A stretch of DNA of 6,004 bases, taken from Flaviramulus sp. GTDB taxonomy: Bacteria; Bacteroidota; Bacteroidia; Flavobacteriales; Flavobacteriaceae. The stretch spans positions 1 to 6,004 of the forward strand of contig JALRJA010000304.1 of NCBI GenBank assembly GCA_023255235.1, in the 5' to 3' direction. The translations under genes and the position numbers were made by a program. Below, piece by piece: positions 1 through 6,004 of this stretch (positions are counted from its first letter, which is position 1; every line of letters begins with the position of its first letter). The notes below the pieces were generated by a model. It saw only the letters and a list, made by a program, of their open reading frames with translations. It had not been told where the DNA came from and made no database searches.

Positions 1-1
1 A

Positions 2-499
2 AACCCCGAAGATACCGAAGCAGATTATCAAATTGAAAAAGCAAAAATTGCTATTGCCACAGGCGGTATAAAAGGTTTAGGTCCTGGTAAAAGCTTACAG
101 AAAAACTTTTTACCACAGTCGTCATCCGATTTTATTTTTGCTATTATCATTGAAGAATATGGCTTAATAGGCGGTTTTGTTATTATGATATTATACTTGT
201 GGTTATTATTTAGAATTGTGATTGTAGCACAAAAGTCAGATACCATATTTGGCAAGTTGTTAGTATTAGGTGTGGGCTTGCCAATTGTGTTTCAAGCTCT
301 TATAAATATGGCTGTAGCCGTAGAGTTATTTCCAGTAACAGGTCAAACCTTACCACTAATAAGTAGTGGTGGCACCTCTATTTGGATGACTTGTTTAGCC
401 ATAGGTATAATACTTAGTGTAAGTGCCAAACGAGAAGAAATAAAAGAACAAGAAATAAGTGAAGATAATCCATTAGAAATTTTATCTGAAACTATTTGA
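2..499 (+). CDS. ftsW: FtsW, septal peptidoglycan polymerase (SEDS family), C-terminal part only
   Basis: FtsW is an integral membrane glycosyltransferase that polymerises lipid II into glycan strands at the division septum, working with its cognate class B penicillin-binding protein. The reading frame is open from the left edge and ends in TGA, giving 165 residues; family members are usually about 370-400 residues, so more than half is missing, purely because of the window edge. Visible SEDS signatures are GLGPGKS, then LPQSSSDFIFA and EEYGLIGG (about 80-185), and the late motif TGQTLPLISSGGTS (about 340-376). Three hydrophobic segments are apparent: from FIFAII through LWLLFRIVIV, from LLVLGVGLPIVF to INMAVAV, and IWMTCLAIGIILSV. 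A short charged cytoplasmic tail rich in Glu and Lys follows. RodA is the paralogue with similar motifs, but the position directly before murG in a dcw cluster favours FtsW. The true start lies outside the window. Confidence 0.95.
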   Translation, partial: NPEDTEADYQIEKAKIAIATGGIKGLGPGKSLQKNFLPQSSSDFIFAIIIEEYGLIGGFVIMILYLWLLFRIVIVAQKSDTIFGKLLVLGVGLPIVFQALINMAVAVELFPVTGQTLPLISSGGTSIWMTCLAIGIILSVSAKREEIKEQEISEDNPLEILSETI

Positions 500-598
500 T
501 TTTTAGAATTACGAATGAAAAATGAAGCATAAATTTAAAATAGAAATAAATCGCAAATCAAAAATCGTAACTCGTAAATCAAAAAACGTAACTGTAAT
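500..598. other. ftsW-murG intergenic spacer
   Basis: This is the largest non-coding gap in the window (99 bp) and is very AT-rich. Its first part carries loosely related strings such as ATTACGAATGAAAAATGA (508-525), and its second part is a 21-bp tandem duplication, annotated separately. I see no Shine-Dalgarno sequence, no clear terminator hairpin, and no match to the Bacteroidota -7 element TAnnTTTG. Whether it holds a promoter for murG cannot be decided by eye. Confidence 0.7.
551..592. repeat. 21-bp tandem duplication, two copies
   Basis: Copy one is 551-571 and copy two is 572-592, directly adjoining. They agree at 19 of 21 positions; the differences are at unit positions 4 (C versus T) and 15 (T versus A). 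Each unit contains a smaller element of the form TCGTAA or TCGCAA followed by an A-rich run. The second copy ends six bases before the TTG start of murG and supplies the in-frame stop (TAA at 575-577) that bounds how far upstream murG can start. Confidence 0.9.
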
Positions 599-1705
599 TT
601 GAAAACTCAATCTAAAATATTAAAAATTATATTATCAGGTGGTGGAACAGGTGGTCATATCTATCCTGCTATTGCTATTGCCAATGAGTTAAAGTCTCGT
701 TTTCCAGAAGCCCAATTTTTATTTGTAGGTGCAAAAGACCGAATGGAAATGGAAAAAGTACCACAAGCTGGATATGATATTATTGGTCTTTGGATTTCAG
801 GTATGCAACGAAAACTAACAATAAAAAACCTGTTATTTCCTTTAAAAGTAATTCATAGCCTTTGGAAAGCTCATAAAATTATAAAGTCTTTTAAACCTAA
901 TATAGCCATAGGTACGGGTGGTTTTGCAAGTGGTCCTTTATTATACATGGCGGCTTTAAACAATATTCCAAGTTTAATACAAGAACAAAATTCATTTCCA
1001 GGTATTACCAACAAACTGTTAGCCAAAAAAGTAAATAAAATATGTGTAGCATACAATGGTTTAGAACGTTTTTTTCCGAAGGATAAAATCATAAAAACAG
1101 GAAATCCAGTTCGACAAGGCTTACTAGAAATACGAACAAAAACTGATGAGGCACAAAAATTTTTCAACTTAAAACAAGAAAAGCAAACCTTATTGGTAAT
1201 AGGTGGCAGTTTAGGTGCTAGGCGTATTAATGAATTAATTGAAAAAAAGCTTGATTTTTTTGACACTCAAAATATTCAAGTTATTTGGCAATGTGGCAAG
1301 TTGTATTATCAGCAATATAAAATTTACAGCAATACAAAAAACATACAAGTGCATGAGTTTTTATACAATATGGATTTTGCCTATGCTGCTGCAAATGTTA
1401 TTATCTCAAGAGCAGGAGCTAGTTCGGTATCAGAGCTTTGCATTGTTGGAAAACCAGTAATTTTTATTCCGTCTCCTAACGTTGCCGAAGACCACCAAAC
1501 TAAAAATACTATGGCCATTGTAGAAAAAGGTGCAGCAATAATTATTAAAGAAGAAGATTTAGATGCCGATTTTGAAAACAAGTTCTCTCAGCTTATAGCA
1601 TCGGCAGAAAAACAAAATGAATTAGCTGTTAATATAAAAAAACTAGCATTAGAAAATGCAACAAAAGATATTGTTGATGAAGTTGAAAAACTTCTAAAAG
1701 CGTAA
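599..1705 (+). CDS. murG: MurG, UDP-GlcNAc:lipid I N-acetylglucosaminyltransferase
   Basis: MurG transfers GlcNAc from UDP-GlcNAc to lipid I, making lipid II on the cytoplasmic face of the membrane. The 368-residue protein is of normal family length and shows the two Rossmann domains of GT-B family 28. The N-terminal domain has the glycine-rich loop [11 protein letters not shown] (13-23, with His20), [10 protein letters not shown] (104-113) and IQEQNSFPG (127-135). The C-terminal domain has [11 protein letters not shown] (202-212) and the UDP-GlcNAc-binding segment [10 protein letters not shown] (270-279, with Glu279), followed by a proline-rich stretch ending in EDHQ. The start is TTG: an in-frame TAA lies at 575-577, there is no ATG between it and the conserved glycine loop, and the TTG gives the usual short lead of about a dozen residues. 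No Shine-Dalgarno sequence precedes it. The stop is two bases before the murC start, which implies co-transcription and probably coupled translation. Confidence 0.97.
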   Translation: MKTQSKILKIILSGGGTGGHIYPAIAIANELKSRFPEAQFLFVGAKDRMEMEKVPQAGYDIIGLWISGMQRKLTIKNLLFPLKVIHSLWKAHKIIKSFKPNIAIGTGGFASGPLLYMAALNNIPSLIQEQNSFPGITNKLLAKKVNKICVAYNGLERFFPKDKIIKTGNPVRQGLLEIRTKTDEAQKFFNLKQEKQTLLVIGGSLGARRINELIEKKLDFFDTQNIQVIWQCGKLYYQQYKIYSNTKNIQVHEFLYNMDFAYAAANVIISRAGASSVSELCIVGKPVIFIPSPNVAEDHQTKNTMAIVEKGAAIIIKEEDLDADFENKFSQLIASAEKQNELAVNIKKLALENATKDIVDEVEKLLKA

Positions 1706-1707
1706 TA

Positions 1708-3060
1708 ATGAATTTAAATAGCATACATAATATTTATTTTATTGGCATTGGCGGAATAGGCATGAGTGCACTTGTTAGATATTTTCATAGTAATCAAAAA
1801 CAAGTAGCAGGGTATGATAAAACTCAAACAGATATAACTACTGATTTAGAAAATTTAGGGATTAATATTCATTATCAAGATTCTATTTCTAATATAGATA
1901 GCGTGTTTTTAAACCCAAAAAACACCTTAATTGTTTACACGCCTGCAGTTCCAGAAAACCAGTTGCAATTAAGCTATTTTAAGAACAACCATTTTCAAGT
2001 TTTAAAACGCTCACAAGTTTTAGGATTAATTACTAAAAATACGTTTTGTTTGGCGGTAGCTGGAACACATGGGAAAACAACTACCACGAGTATTCTTGCT
2101 CATTTAATGAACCAATGTAATGTTCCTGTAACTGCTTTTTTGGGAGGAATTAGTGAAAACTACAATTCCAATTTAATACTAAATGGCACAGAGGTATCGG
2201 TTGTTGAAGCTGATGAATTTGATAGGTCATTTTTAACATTAACACCAAACATAGCCTGCATAACATCTATGGATGCAGATCACCTAGACATTTATGGTAA
2301 TGAATCTCAGTTAATCAATTCATTTGAAGCATTTTCAAAAAAAGTAGTATCAAATGGAACATTATTTGTTAAAAACGGTTTGCCAATTAACGGTATTACC
2401 TACGGTATTGAAGATAATTCATATTACACCATTCAAGATATAAAAATAGAAAATGGCGTTTATGTTTTTAATGTTAAAACACCAAATGCAGTATATAAAA
2501 ATTTAAAATTTAGCCTGCCAGGCAGGCACAATCTATTAAACGCATTAATAGCATTAGCTATGTCTTTAGAATATGGGTGTGATTATAAAGAGCTTGCCAA
2601 AGCACTAGCAACTTATAAAGGGGTTAAACGCAGATTTACCTATCATATTAAAACAGAAAATTTAGTCTTTATTGATGATTATGCACATCATCCAGAAGAA
2701 ATTAATGCTGTATATCAGGCTATTAGAGAACTGTATCCTAACAAAAAAGTGTTAGCCATTTTCCAGCCACATTTATATACTAGAACCCGCGATTTTGGTG
2801 ATGATTTTGCAAAAAGTTTATCACAGTTTGACGAGGTTTTTTTACTAGATATTTATCCTGCTAGAGAGTTACCAATAAAAGGTATAACATCTAAGTGGTT
2901 ATTAGAAAAAGTAAATAATAAAAATAAAAAATTAGTAAATAAAAAAGAATTAGTATCTCAAATACGAAAAAGTGATGCACAAATAATATTAACTATTGGT
3001 GCAGGTGATATAAGTGATGAAGTAAAACATATTAAAAAAGAATTTAGCATTGCGAGTTAA
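1708..3060 (+). CDS. murC: MurC, UDP-N-acetylmuramate--L-alanine ligase
   Basis: MurC is the cytoplasmic ATP-dependent ligase that joins L-alanine to UDP-MurNAc, the first step of stem-peptide assembly. The 450-residue length is normal. The three Mur ligase domains are visible in order: an N-terminal UDP-binding Rossmann domain with FIGIGGIGMSAL (11-22); a central ATPase domain with the P-loop GTHGKTTTT (119-127), the metal-binding EADEFDRSF (167-175) and DADHLDIYG (189-197); and a C-terminal domain entered after LPGRHNLLNALIA (270-282), with DDYAHHPEEI (323-332) and FQPHLYTRT (352-360). The IGIGGIGMS and HHPEEI motifs separate it from MurD, MurE and MurF; Mpl is the closest alternative but is longer in its N-terminal motif and does not belong at this locus. 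The ATG start is preceded by no Shine-Dalgarno. The 3' end overlaps the ftsQ start by 11 bp. The codons for LPGR (2515-2526) lie in an unusual GC-rich palindrome. Confidence 0.97.
   Translation: MNLNSIHNIYFIGIGGIGMSALVRYFHSNQKQVAGYDKTQTDITTDLENLGINIHYQDSISNIDSVFLNPKNTLIVYTPAVPENQLQLSYFKNNHFQVLKRSQVLGLITKNTFCLAVAGTHGKTTTTSILAHLMNQCNVPVTAFLGGISENYNSNLILNGTEVSVVEADEFDRSFLTLTPNIACITSMDADHLDIYGNESQLINSFEAFSKKVVSNGTLFVKNGLPINGITYGIEDNSYYTIQDIKIENGVYVFNVKTPNAVYKNLKFSLPGRHNLLNALIALAMSLEYGCDYKELAKALATYKGVKRRFTYHIKTENLVFIDDYAHHPEEINAVYQAIRELYPNKKVLAIFQPHLYTRTRDFGDDFAKSLSQFDEVFLLDIYPARELPIKGITSKWLLEKVNNKNKKLVNKKELVSQIRKSDAQIILTIGAGDISDEVKHIKKEFSIAS
2513..2527. repeat. 15-bp GC-rich palindrome inside murC
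   Basis: The sequence is GCCTGCCAGGCAGGC: two perfect 7-bp inverted arms (2513-2519 and 2521-2527) around a single central A. It is 12/15 or more G and C, in a gene that is about one third GC, and symmetry stops abruptly at both ends. It encodes part of the conserved SLPGRH motif (MurC residues 269-274), so the reading frame is intact. Confidence 0.85.
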
Positions 3061-3769
3061 TTGGAATTACATAAAAATGATGTTTTTACTAGGCTTAGTA
3101 GTCTTTTTGTATGCCTTTGCATCAAATAGAAATGCCAAGCGCGACATATCAAAACCTCATGTTAAATTTACAGGAGAATCTCATCTATTTGTAAGCAATG
3201 AAACTGTTAGTAAATTGTTAATACAAAATTACCCAACCATTAAAAATATATACAAAGAAACTTTAGATTTGAATCTATTAGAAAACGTTCTCAAATCTAA
3301 TTCATTGATAAAAAATGCTGAAGTTTACCTAACAATAAACGGAACACTTCACGCAAAAATTGAACAAAAAACACCTTTAGCCAGGGTAAGTACAAATGCG
3401 TCATATTACATTGATGATCAAGGCTTTTATATGCCATTATCAAATAATTATTCAGCAAGAGTGCCTTTAGTTACAGGTTATATAGAGAAAAATAATTTGA
3501 AGAACGCATATACATTAGCCAAAAAAATTAATGAAGATCCCTTTTTAAAAAAGCATGTCATAGAGATTCACCAAGATATTAATAGGGCACTTTTTTTAAA
3601 ATTAAGAGAATGCAACTTTTTAGTTCAATTAGGAAGCATCAAATTTTTAGATAAAAAGATTAATAACTTAAAAGCATTTTACAAAATAAGCTCAAAAGAG
3701 AAAACACTTAACAGCTATAGTAAAGTTAATTTACAGTTTGAAAACCAAGTAATATGTACCAAAACATAA
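3050..3769 (+). CDS. ftsQ: FtsQ, division protein with POTRA domain
   Basis: FtsQ is a bitopic inner-membrane protein that links the cytoplasmic Z-ring machinery to the periplasmic FtsL/FtsB-type subcomplex and septal synthesis enzymes. The 239-residue protein has a very short cytoplasmic N-terminus (MRVNWN), one transmembrane helix (about residues 8-25, hydrophobic, ending in SNRN), then a periplasmic part starting with a likely POTRA domain (about 38-110: VKFTGESHLFVSNETV through EVYLTING and AKIEQKTPLARV) and a beta-rich FtsQ domain. Sequence conservation in this family is low, so the call rests on topology, the POTRA-like start, and position between murC and ftsA. The start chosen is TTG at 3050, overlapping murC by 11 bp, because it gives the MRVNWNYIK-type N-terminus I associate with flavobacterial FtsQ; an in-frame TAA at 3023 rules out a longer form. 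ATG at 3077 is the alternative and would remove nine residues, leaving almost no cytoplasmic segment. Confidence 0.9.
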   Translation: MRVNWNYIKMMFLLGLVVFLYAFASNRNAKRDISKPHVKFTGESHLFVSNETVSKLLIQNYPTIKNIYKETLDLNLLENVLKSNSLIKNAEVYLTINGTLHAKIEQKTPLARVSTNASYYIDDQGFYMPLSNNYSARVPLVTGYIEKNNLKNAYTLAKKINEDPFLKKHVIEIHQDINRALFLKLRECNFLVQLGSIKFLDKKINNLKAFYKISSKEKTLNSYSKVNLQFENQVICTKT

Positions 3770-3772
3770 ACC

Positions 3773-5086
3773 ATGGAGCATAATTTAGCAGTAGGATTAG
3801 ACATAGGAACCACAAAAATTGTGGCTATGATTGGTCGTAAAAATGAATACGGCAAAGTTGAAATTTTAGGAATTGGCAAATCAAAAAGTTTAGGAGTGCA
3901 TCGTGGTGTGGTAAACAATATCACCCAAACAATTCAATCTATACAACAAGCAGTTCAAGAAGCTGAAGCCGCCGCCGAAATTAAAATTCAAGAAGTTACA
4001 GTAGGTATTGCAGGGCAACATATTAGAAGTTTACAACATAGCGATTATATAACACGCTCTAACTCTGAAACAGTTATCAATGATGATGATATAGACAGGC
4101 TAATAAATCAAGTTCACAAATTAGTCATGCTACCAGGCGAAGAAATTATTCATGTACTACCACAAGAATATAAAGTTGATGGACAAGCAGAAATAAAAGA
4201 ACCCATTGGCATGTATGGCGGTAGGCTAGAAGCAAACTTTCATGTAGTAGTTGGGCAAGTCTCATCTATTAGAAATATTGGGCGATGTGTTCAAAGTTCA
4301 GGATTAAACCTAGACGGTATCACATTAGAGCCTTTGGCATCAGCAAATGCGGTTTTAAGTCAAGAAGAAAAAGAAGCCGGAGTTGCCTTAATAGATATTG
4401 GTGGTGGCACAACAGATTTAGCCATTTTTAGAGATGGCATCATTCGTCATACAGCTGTTATTCCTTTTGGAGGCAATGTTATTACAGAAGATATAAAAGA
4501 AGGCTGTTCTATCATTGAAAAACAAGCCGAACTTTTAAAAATAAAGTTTGGCTCTGCATGGCCAGGTGAAAATAAAGACAATGAGATTGTCTCTATTCCG
4601 GGGTTAAGAGGTAGAGAACCAAAAGAAATCACACTAAAAAATCTATCAAAAATAATTCATGCCCGAATAGTTGAAATTATAGAGCAAGTATATGTAGAAA
4701 TTAAAAATTATGGTCACGAAGAACAAAAGAAAAAGCTCATTGCAGGTATTGTTCTAACAGGAGGAGGCAGTCAATTAAAACATTTAAAACAATTAGTAGA
4801 ATACATCACAGGCATGGATACTAGAATTGGGTATCCAAATGAACACTTAGCCGGCGATAGTGATGATGATGTAACAAGCCCACTATTTGCAACAGCAGTT
4901 GGTTTGGTTTTAGATGGTTTAAAACGCCACGAAAGAAAAAAAGCCGAACTAAAAAAAGAAACCGAAACAGAAAAAGAACAGCCAGAATTAAAAGCGGAAG
5001 AAACCCAAAAACCGCTTAAAGAAAGACGGTCTTTTCTTGATAAATTAACAGAACGCGTTAAAGATTTTTTAGATAACGCCGAATAA
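3773..5086 (+). CDS. ftsA: FtsA, actin-like membrane tether of the Z-ring
   Basis: FtsA is an actin-fold ATP-binding protein that anchors FtsZ filaments to the inner membrane and recruits later division proteins. The 437-residue protein shows the actin-family motifs in order: phosphate 1 GLDIGTTK (8-15, with Asp10), an SHS2-type 1C subdomain starting near VTVGIAGQHIRSL, the conserved HVLPQEYKVDG and GMYGGRLEANFHVV segments, phosphate 2 IDIGGGTTD (207-215) and the adenosine motif GIVLTGGGSQL (325-335). From about residue 385 the protein turns into a roughly 33-residue linker made largely of Lys and Glu, then ends in a likely amphipathic helix (RRSFLDKLTERVKDFLDN, 418-435) that would be the membrane-targeting sequence. 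The ATG lies three bases after the ftsQ stop, without a Shine-Dalgarno but in an A-rich context. MreB and DnaK share the fold but lack the 1C features and this context. Confidence 0.97.
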   Translation: MEHNLAVGLDIGTTKIVAMIGRKNEYGKVEILGIGKSKSLGVHRGVVNNITQTIQSIQQAVQEAEAAAEIKIQEVTVGIAGQHIRSLQHSDYITRSNSETVINDDDIDRLINQVHKLVMLPGEEIIHVLPQEYKVDGQAEIKEPIGMYGGRLEANFHVVVGQVSSIRNIGRCVQSSGLNLDGITLEPLASANAVLSQEEKEAGVALIDIGGGTTDLAIFRDGIIRHTAVIPFGGNVITEDIKEGCSIIEKQAELLKIKFGSAWPGENKDNEIVSIPGLRGREPKEITLKNLSKIIHARIVEIIEQVYVEIKNYGHEEQKKKLIAGIVLTGGGSQLKHLKQLVEYITGMDTRIGYPNEHLAGDSDDDVTSPLFATAVGLVLDGLKRHERKKAELKKETETEKEQPELKAEETQKPLKERRSFLDKLTERVKDFLDNAE

Positions 5087-5139
5087 TTTAGTTATTAAAC
5101 TTAAATATATAGAGTGTAACATTCCAGTAAAATAGAATC
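5087..5139. other. ftsA-ftsZ intergenic leader
   Basis: This 53-bp AT-rich gap contrasts with the 2-3 bp gaps or overlap separating murG, murC, ftsQ and ftsA. It contains TTAAATATATAG (5101-5112), which could be part of a promoter or an AT-rich translation leader, but there is no TAnnTTTG element and no convincing terminator, so I assign no specific function. The bases just before the ftsZ ATG (AAAATAGAATC) contain no Shine-Dalgarno. Confidence 0.5.
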
Positions 5140-6004
5140 ATGAGTAGCAAAAAAGAATTCCAAAGCATCGCATTTGATTTACCTAAAAACCAGTCAAACG
5201 TTATTAAAGTTATAGGCGTTGGTGGCGGTGGTAGCAATGCCATTAACCACATGTTTCAACAAGGCATCAAAGGGGTAGATTTTTATATTTGTAATACAGA
5301 TGCACAAGCCCTTCAAAATAGCGGCGTGCCTAACAAAATTCAATTAGGACTTAACCTAACCGAAGGTTTAGGTGCGGGAGCCAATCCTGATATTGGAGAA
5401 CAATCGGCTGTTGAAAGTTTTGACGACATTTCTCAAATGCTAGATTCTAATACCAAAATGGTATTTATTACCGCAGGAATGGGTGGCGGAACAGGCACAG
5501 GAGCTGCACCTATTATTGCTAAAATGGCTAAAGATTTAGATATTTTAACAGTAGGAATTGTTACAACACCGTTTCTCTTTGAAGGTAAAATGCGAATTGA
5601 ACAATCTCAAAAAGGAATAGAAAAATTAAGAGAAGTTGTTGATTCTTTAATAGTTATAAACAACAATAAACTACGTGAGGTATATGGTAATCTGGGCTTT
5701 AAAGCCGGTTTCTCAAAGGCAGATGAGGTGCTATCAACCGCTGCTCGTGGAATAGCCGAGGTAATTACTCACCATTACACTCAAAATATCGACCTTCGTG
5801 ATGCCAAAACCGTTTTAAGTAATAGTGGTACAGCTATTATGGGATCGTCTTTAGCATCAGGTAAAAACCGTGCTCAAGATGCTATTCAAAAAGCACTAGA
5901 TTCTCCGTTATTAAATGATAATAAAATAACTGGAGCTAAAAATGTATTGCTACTTATTGTTTCTGGAACTCATGAAATAACTATTGATGAAATTGGCGAA
6001 ATTA
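5140..6004 (+). CDS. ftsZ: FtsZ, tubulin-like division GTPase, N-terminal part
   Basis: FtsZ polymerises with GTP into the cytoplasmic ring that marks and drives the division site. The frame is open from ATG at 5140 to the right edge, giving 288 complete codons; the missing part is the end of the C-terminal domain, the flexible linker and the conserved C-terminal peptide that binds FtsA. Visible features are a short N-terminal extension (MSSKKEFQSIAFDLPKNQ), the nucleotide loop GVGGGGSNAINHM (26-38), NTDAQAL, the tubulin signature AGMGGGTGTG (112-121), PFLFEGKMR, and the T7 synergy loop NIDLRD (216-221), whose Asp218 and Asp221 complete the GTPase site of the next subunit. All key catalytic residues are therefore present. 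The upstream frame offers no better start, and this N-terminus matches the Flavobacteriaceae form as I remember it. It follows its membrane tether gene ftsA, the usual order. Confidence 0.98.
   Translation, partial: MSSKKEFQSIAFDLPKNQSNVIKVIGVGGGGSNAINHMFQQGIKGVDFYICNTDAQALQNSGVPNKIQLGLNLTEGLGAGANPDIGEQSAVESFDDISQMLDSNTKMVFITAGMGGGTGTGAAPIIAKMAKDLDILTVGIVTTPFLFEGKMRIEQSQKGIEKLREVVDSLIVINNNKLREVYGNLGFKAGFSKADEVLSTAARGIAEVITHHYTQNIDLRDAKTVLSNSGTAIMGSSLASGKNRAQDAIQKALDSPLLNDNKITGAKNVLLLIVSGTHEITIDEIGEI

Noticed and set aside
28..255. Minus-strand open frame of 75 codons opposite ftsW
   Set aside because: It lies antisense to clearly conserved SEDS motifs and its translation has no recognisable domain; a shadow frame.
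871..1266. Minus-strand open frame of 131 codons opposite murG, plus a similar one at 1381-1581
   Set aside because: Both are antisense to conserved MurG motifs, with compositions (Ser, Phe, Leu, Pro rich) typical of reverse complements of AT-rich coding sequence, and no leader or family resemblance.
1239..1460. Plus-strand 73-codon frame nested within murG
   Set aside because: It overlaps the conserved UDP-GlcNAc-binding part of murG in another frame; the continuous murG frame is intact, so it is neither a frameshift fragment nor a separate gene.
2513..2527. Reading the murC palindrome as a transcription terminator
   Set aside because: It has a one-base loop, no following T-run (the next bases are ACAATC), and lies in the middle of an essential gene.
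3050..3060. Missing murB and ddl between murC and ftsQ as a deletion
   Set aside because: The murC-ftsQ junction overlaps cleanly, and the murC-ftsQ-ftsA-ftsZ order without these genes is, to my knowledge, normal in Bacteroidota.
3715..3924. Minus-strand open frame across the ftsQ-ftsA junction, and another at 4447-4632 within ftsA
   Set aside because: Both oppose conserved coding sequence and show no protein features of their own.
5087..5105. Possible hairpin after the ftsA stop (AGTT and AACT around ATTA)
   Set aside because: The stem is only four base pairs, AT-rich and not followed by a clear U-run; too weak for a terminator, and ftsZ is expected to be co-expressed.
5140..6004. ftsZ lacking a stop codon as a truncated gene
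   Set aside because: The frame is simply cut by the window edge; every motif up to that point is intact.

Overview
The window is a stretch of the division and cell-wall (dcw) gene cluster from an AT-rich member of the Bacteroidota, most likely a marine-type Flavobacteriaceae. The evidence is the gene order ftsW-murG-murC-ftsQ-ftsA-ftsZ with no murB or ddl between murC and ftsQ, the low GC content (roughly one third by eye), the lack of Shine-Dalgarno sequences before every gene, and protein N-termini of flavobacterial type (for example FtsZ with a short tail ending SFDLPKNQ-like before the GTPase core, and FtsQ starting MRVNWNYIK). The genus cannot be named from this sequence alone.

Layout: positions 2-499 hold the C-terminal part of ftsW, cut by the left edge. 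A 99-bp non-coding gap follows (500-598) and contains a near-perfect 21-bp tandem duplication. From 599 the genes are packed tightly on the plus strand: murG (599-1705, TTG start), murC (1708-3060, 2-bp gap), ftsQ (3050-3769, TTG start inside the end of murC) and ftsA (3773-5086, 3-bp gap). After a 53-bp gap, ftsZ starts at 5140 and runs off the right edge with no stop. No gene is supported on the minus strand, and there are no RNA genes, mobile elements or CRISPR arrays.

How the genes work together: MurC adds L-alanine to UDP-MurNAc early in peptidoglycan precursor synthesis. MurG converts lipid I to lipid II at the inner face of the membrane. FtsW polymerises lipid II into septal glycan. 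FtsZ forms the cytoplasmic ring, FtsA tethers it to the membrane, and FtsQ connects the ring to the periplasmic synthesis machinery.

This is an ordinary housekeeping region and I found no new biological system. The observations worth a second look are small: a GC-rich 15-bp palindrome inside the murC coding sequence, the 21-bp tandem repeat next to the murG start, and TTG start codons on both murG and ftsQ.
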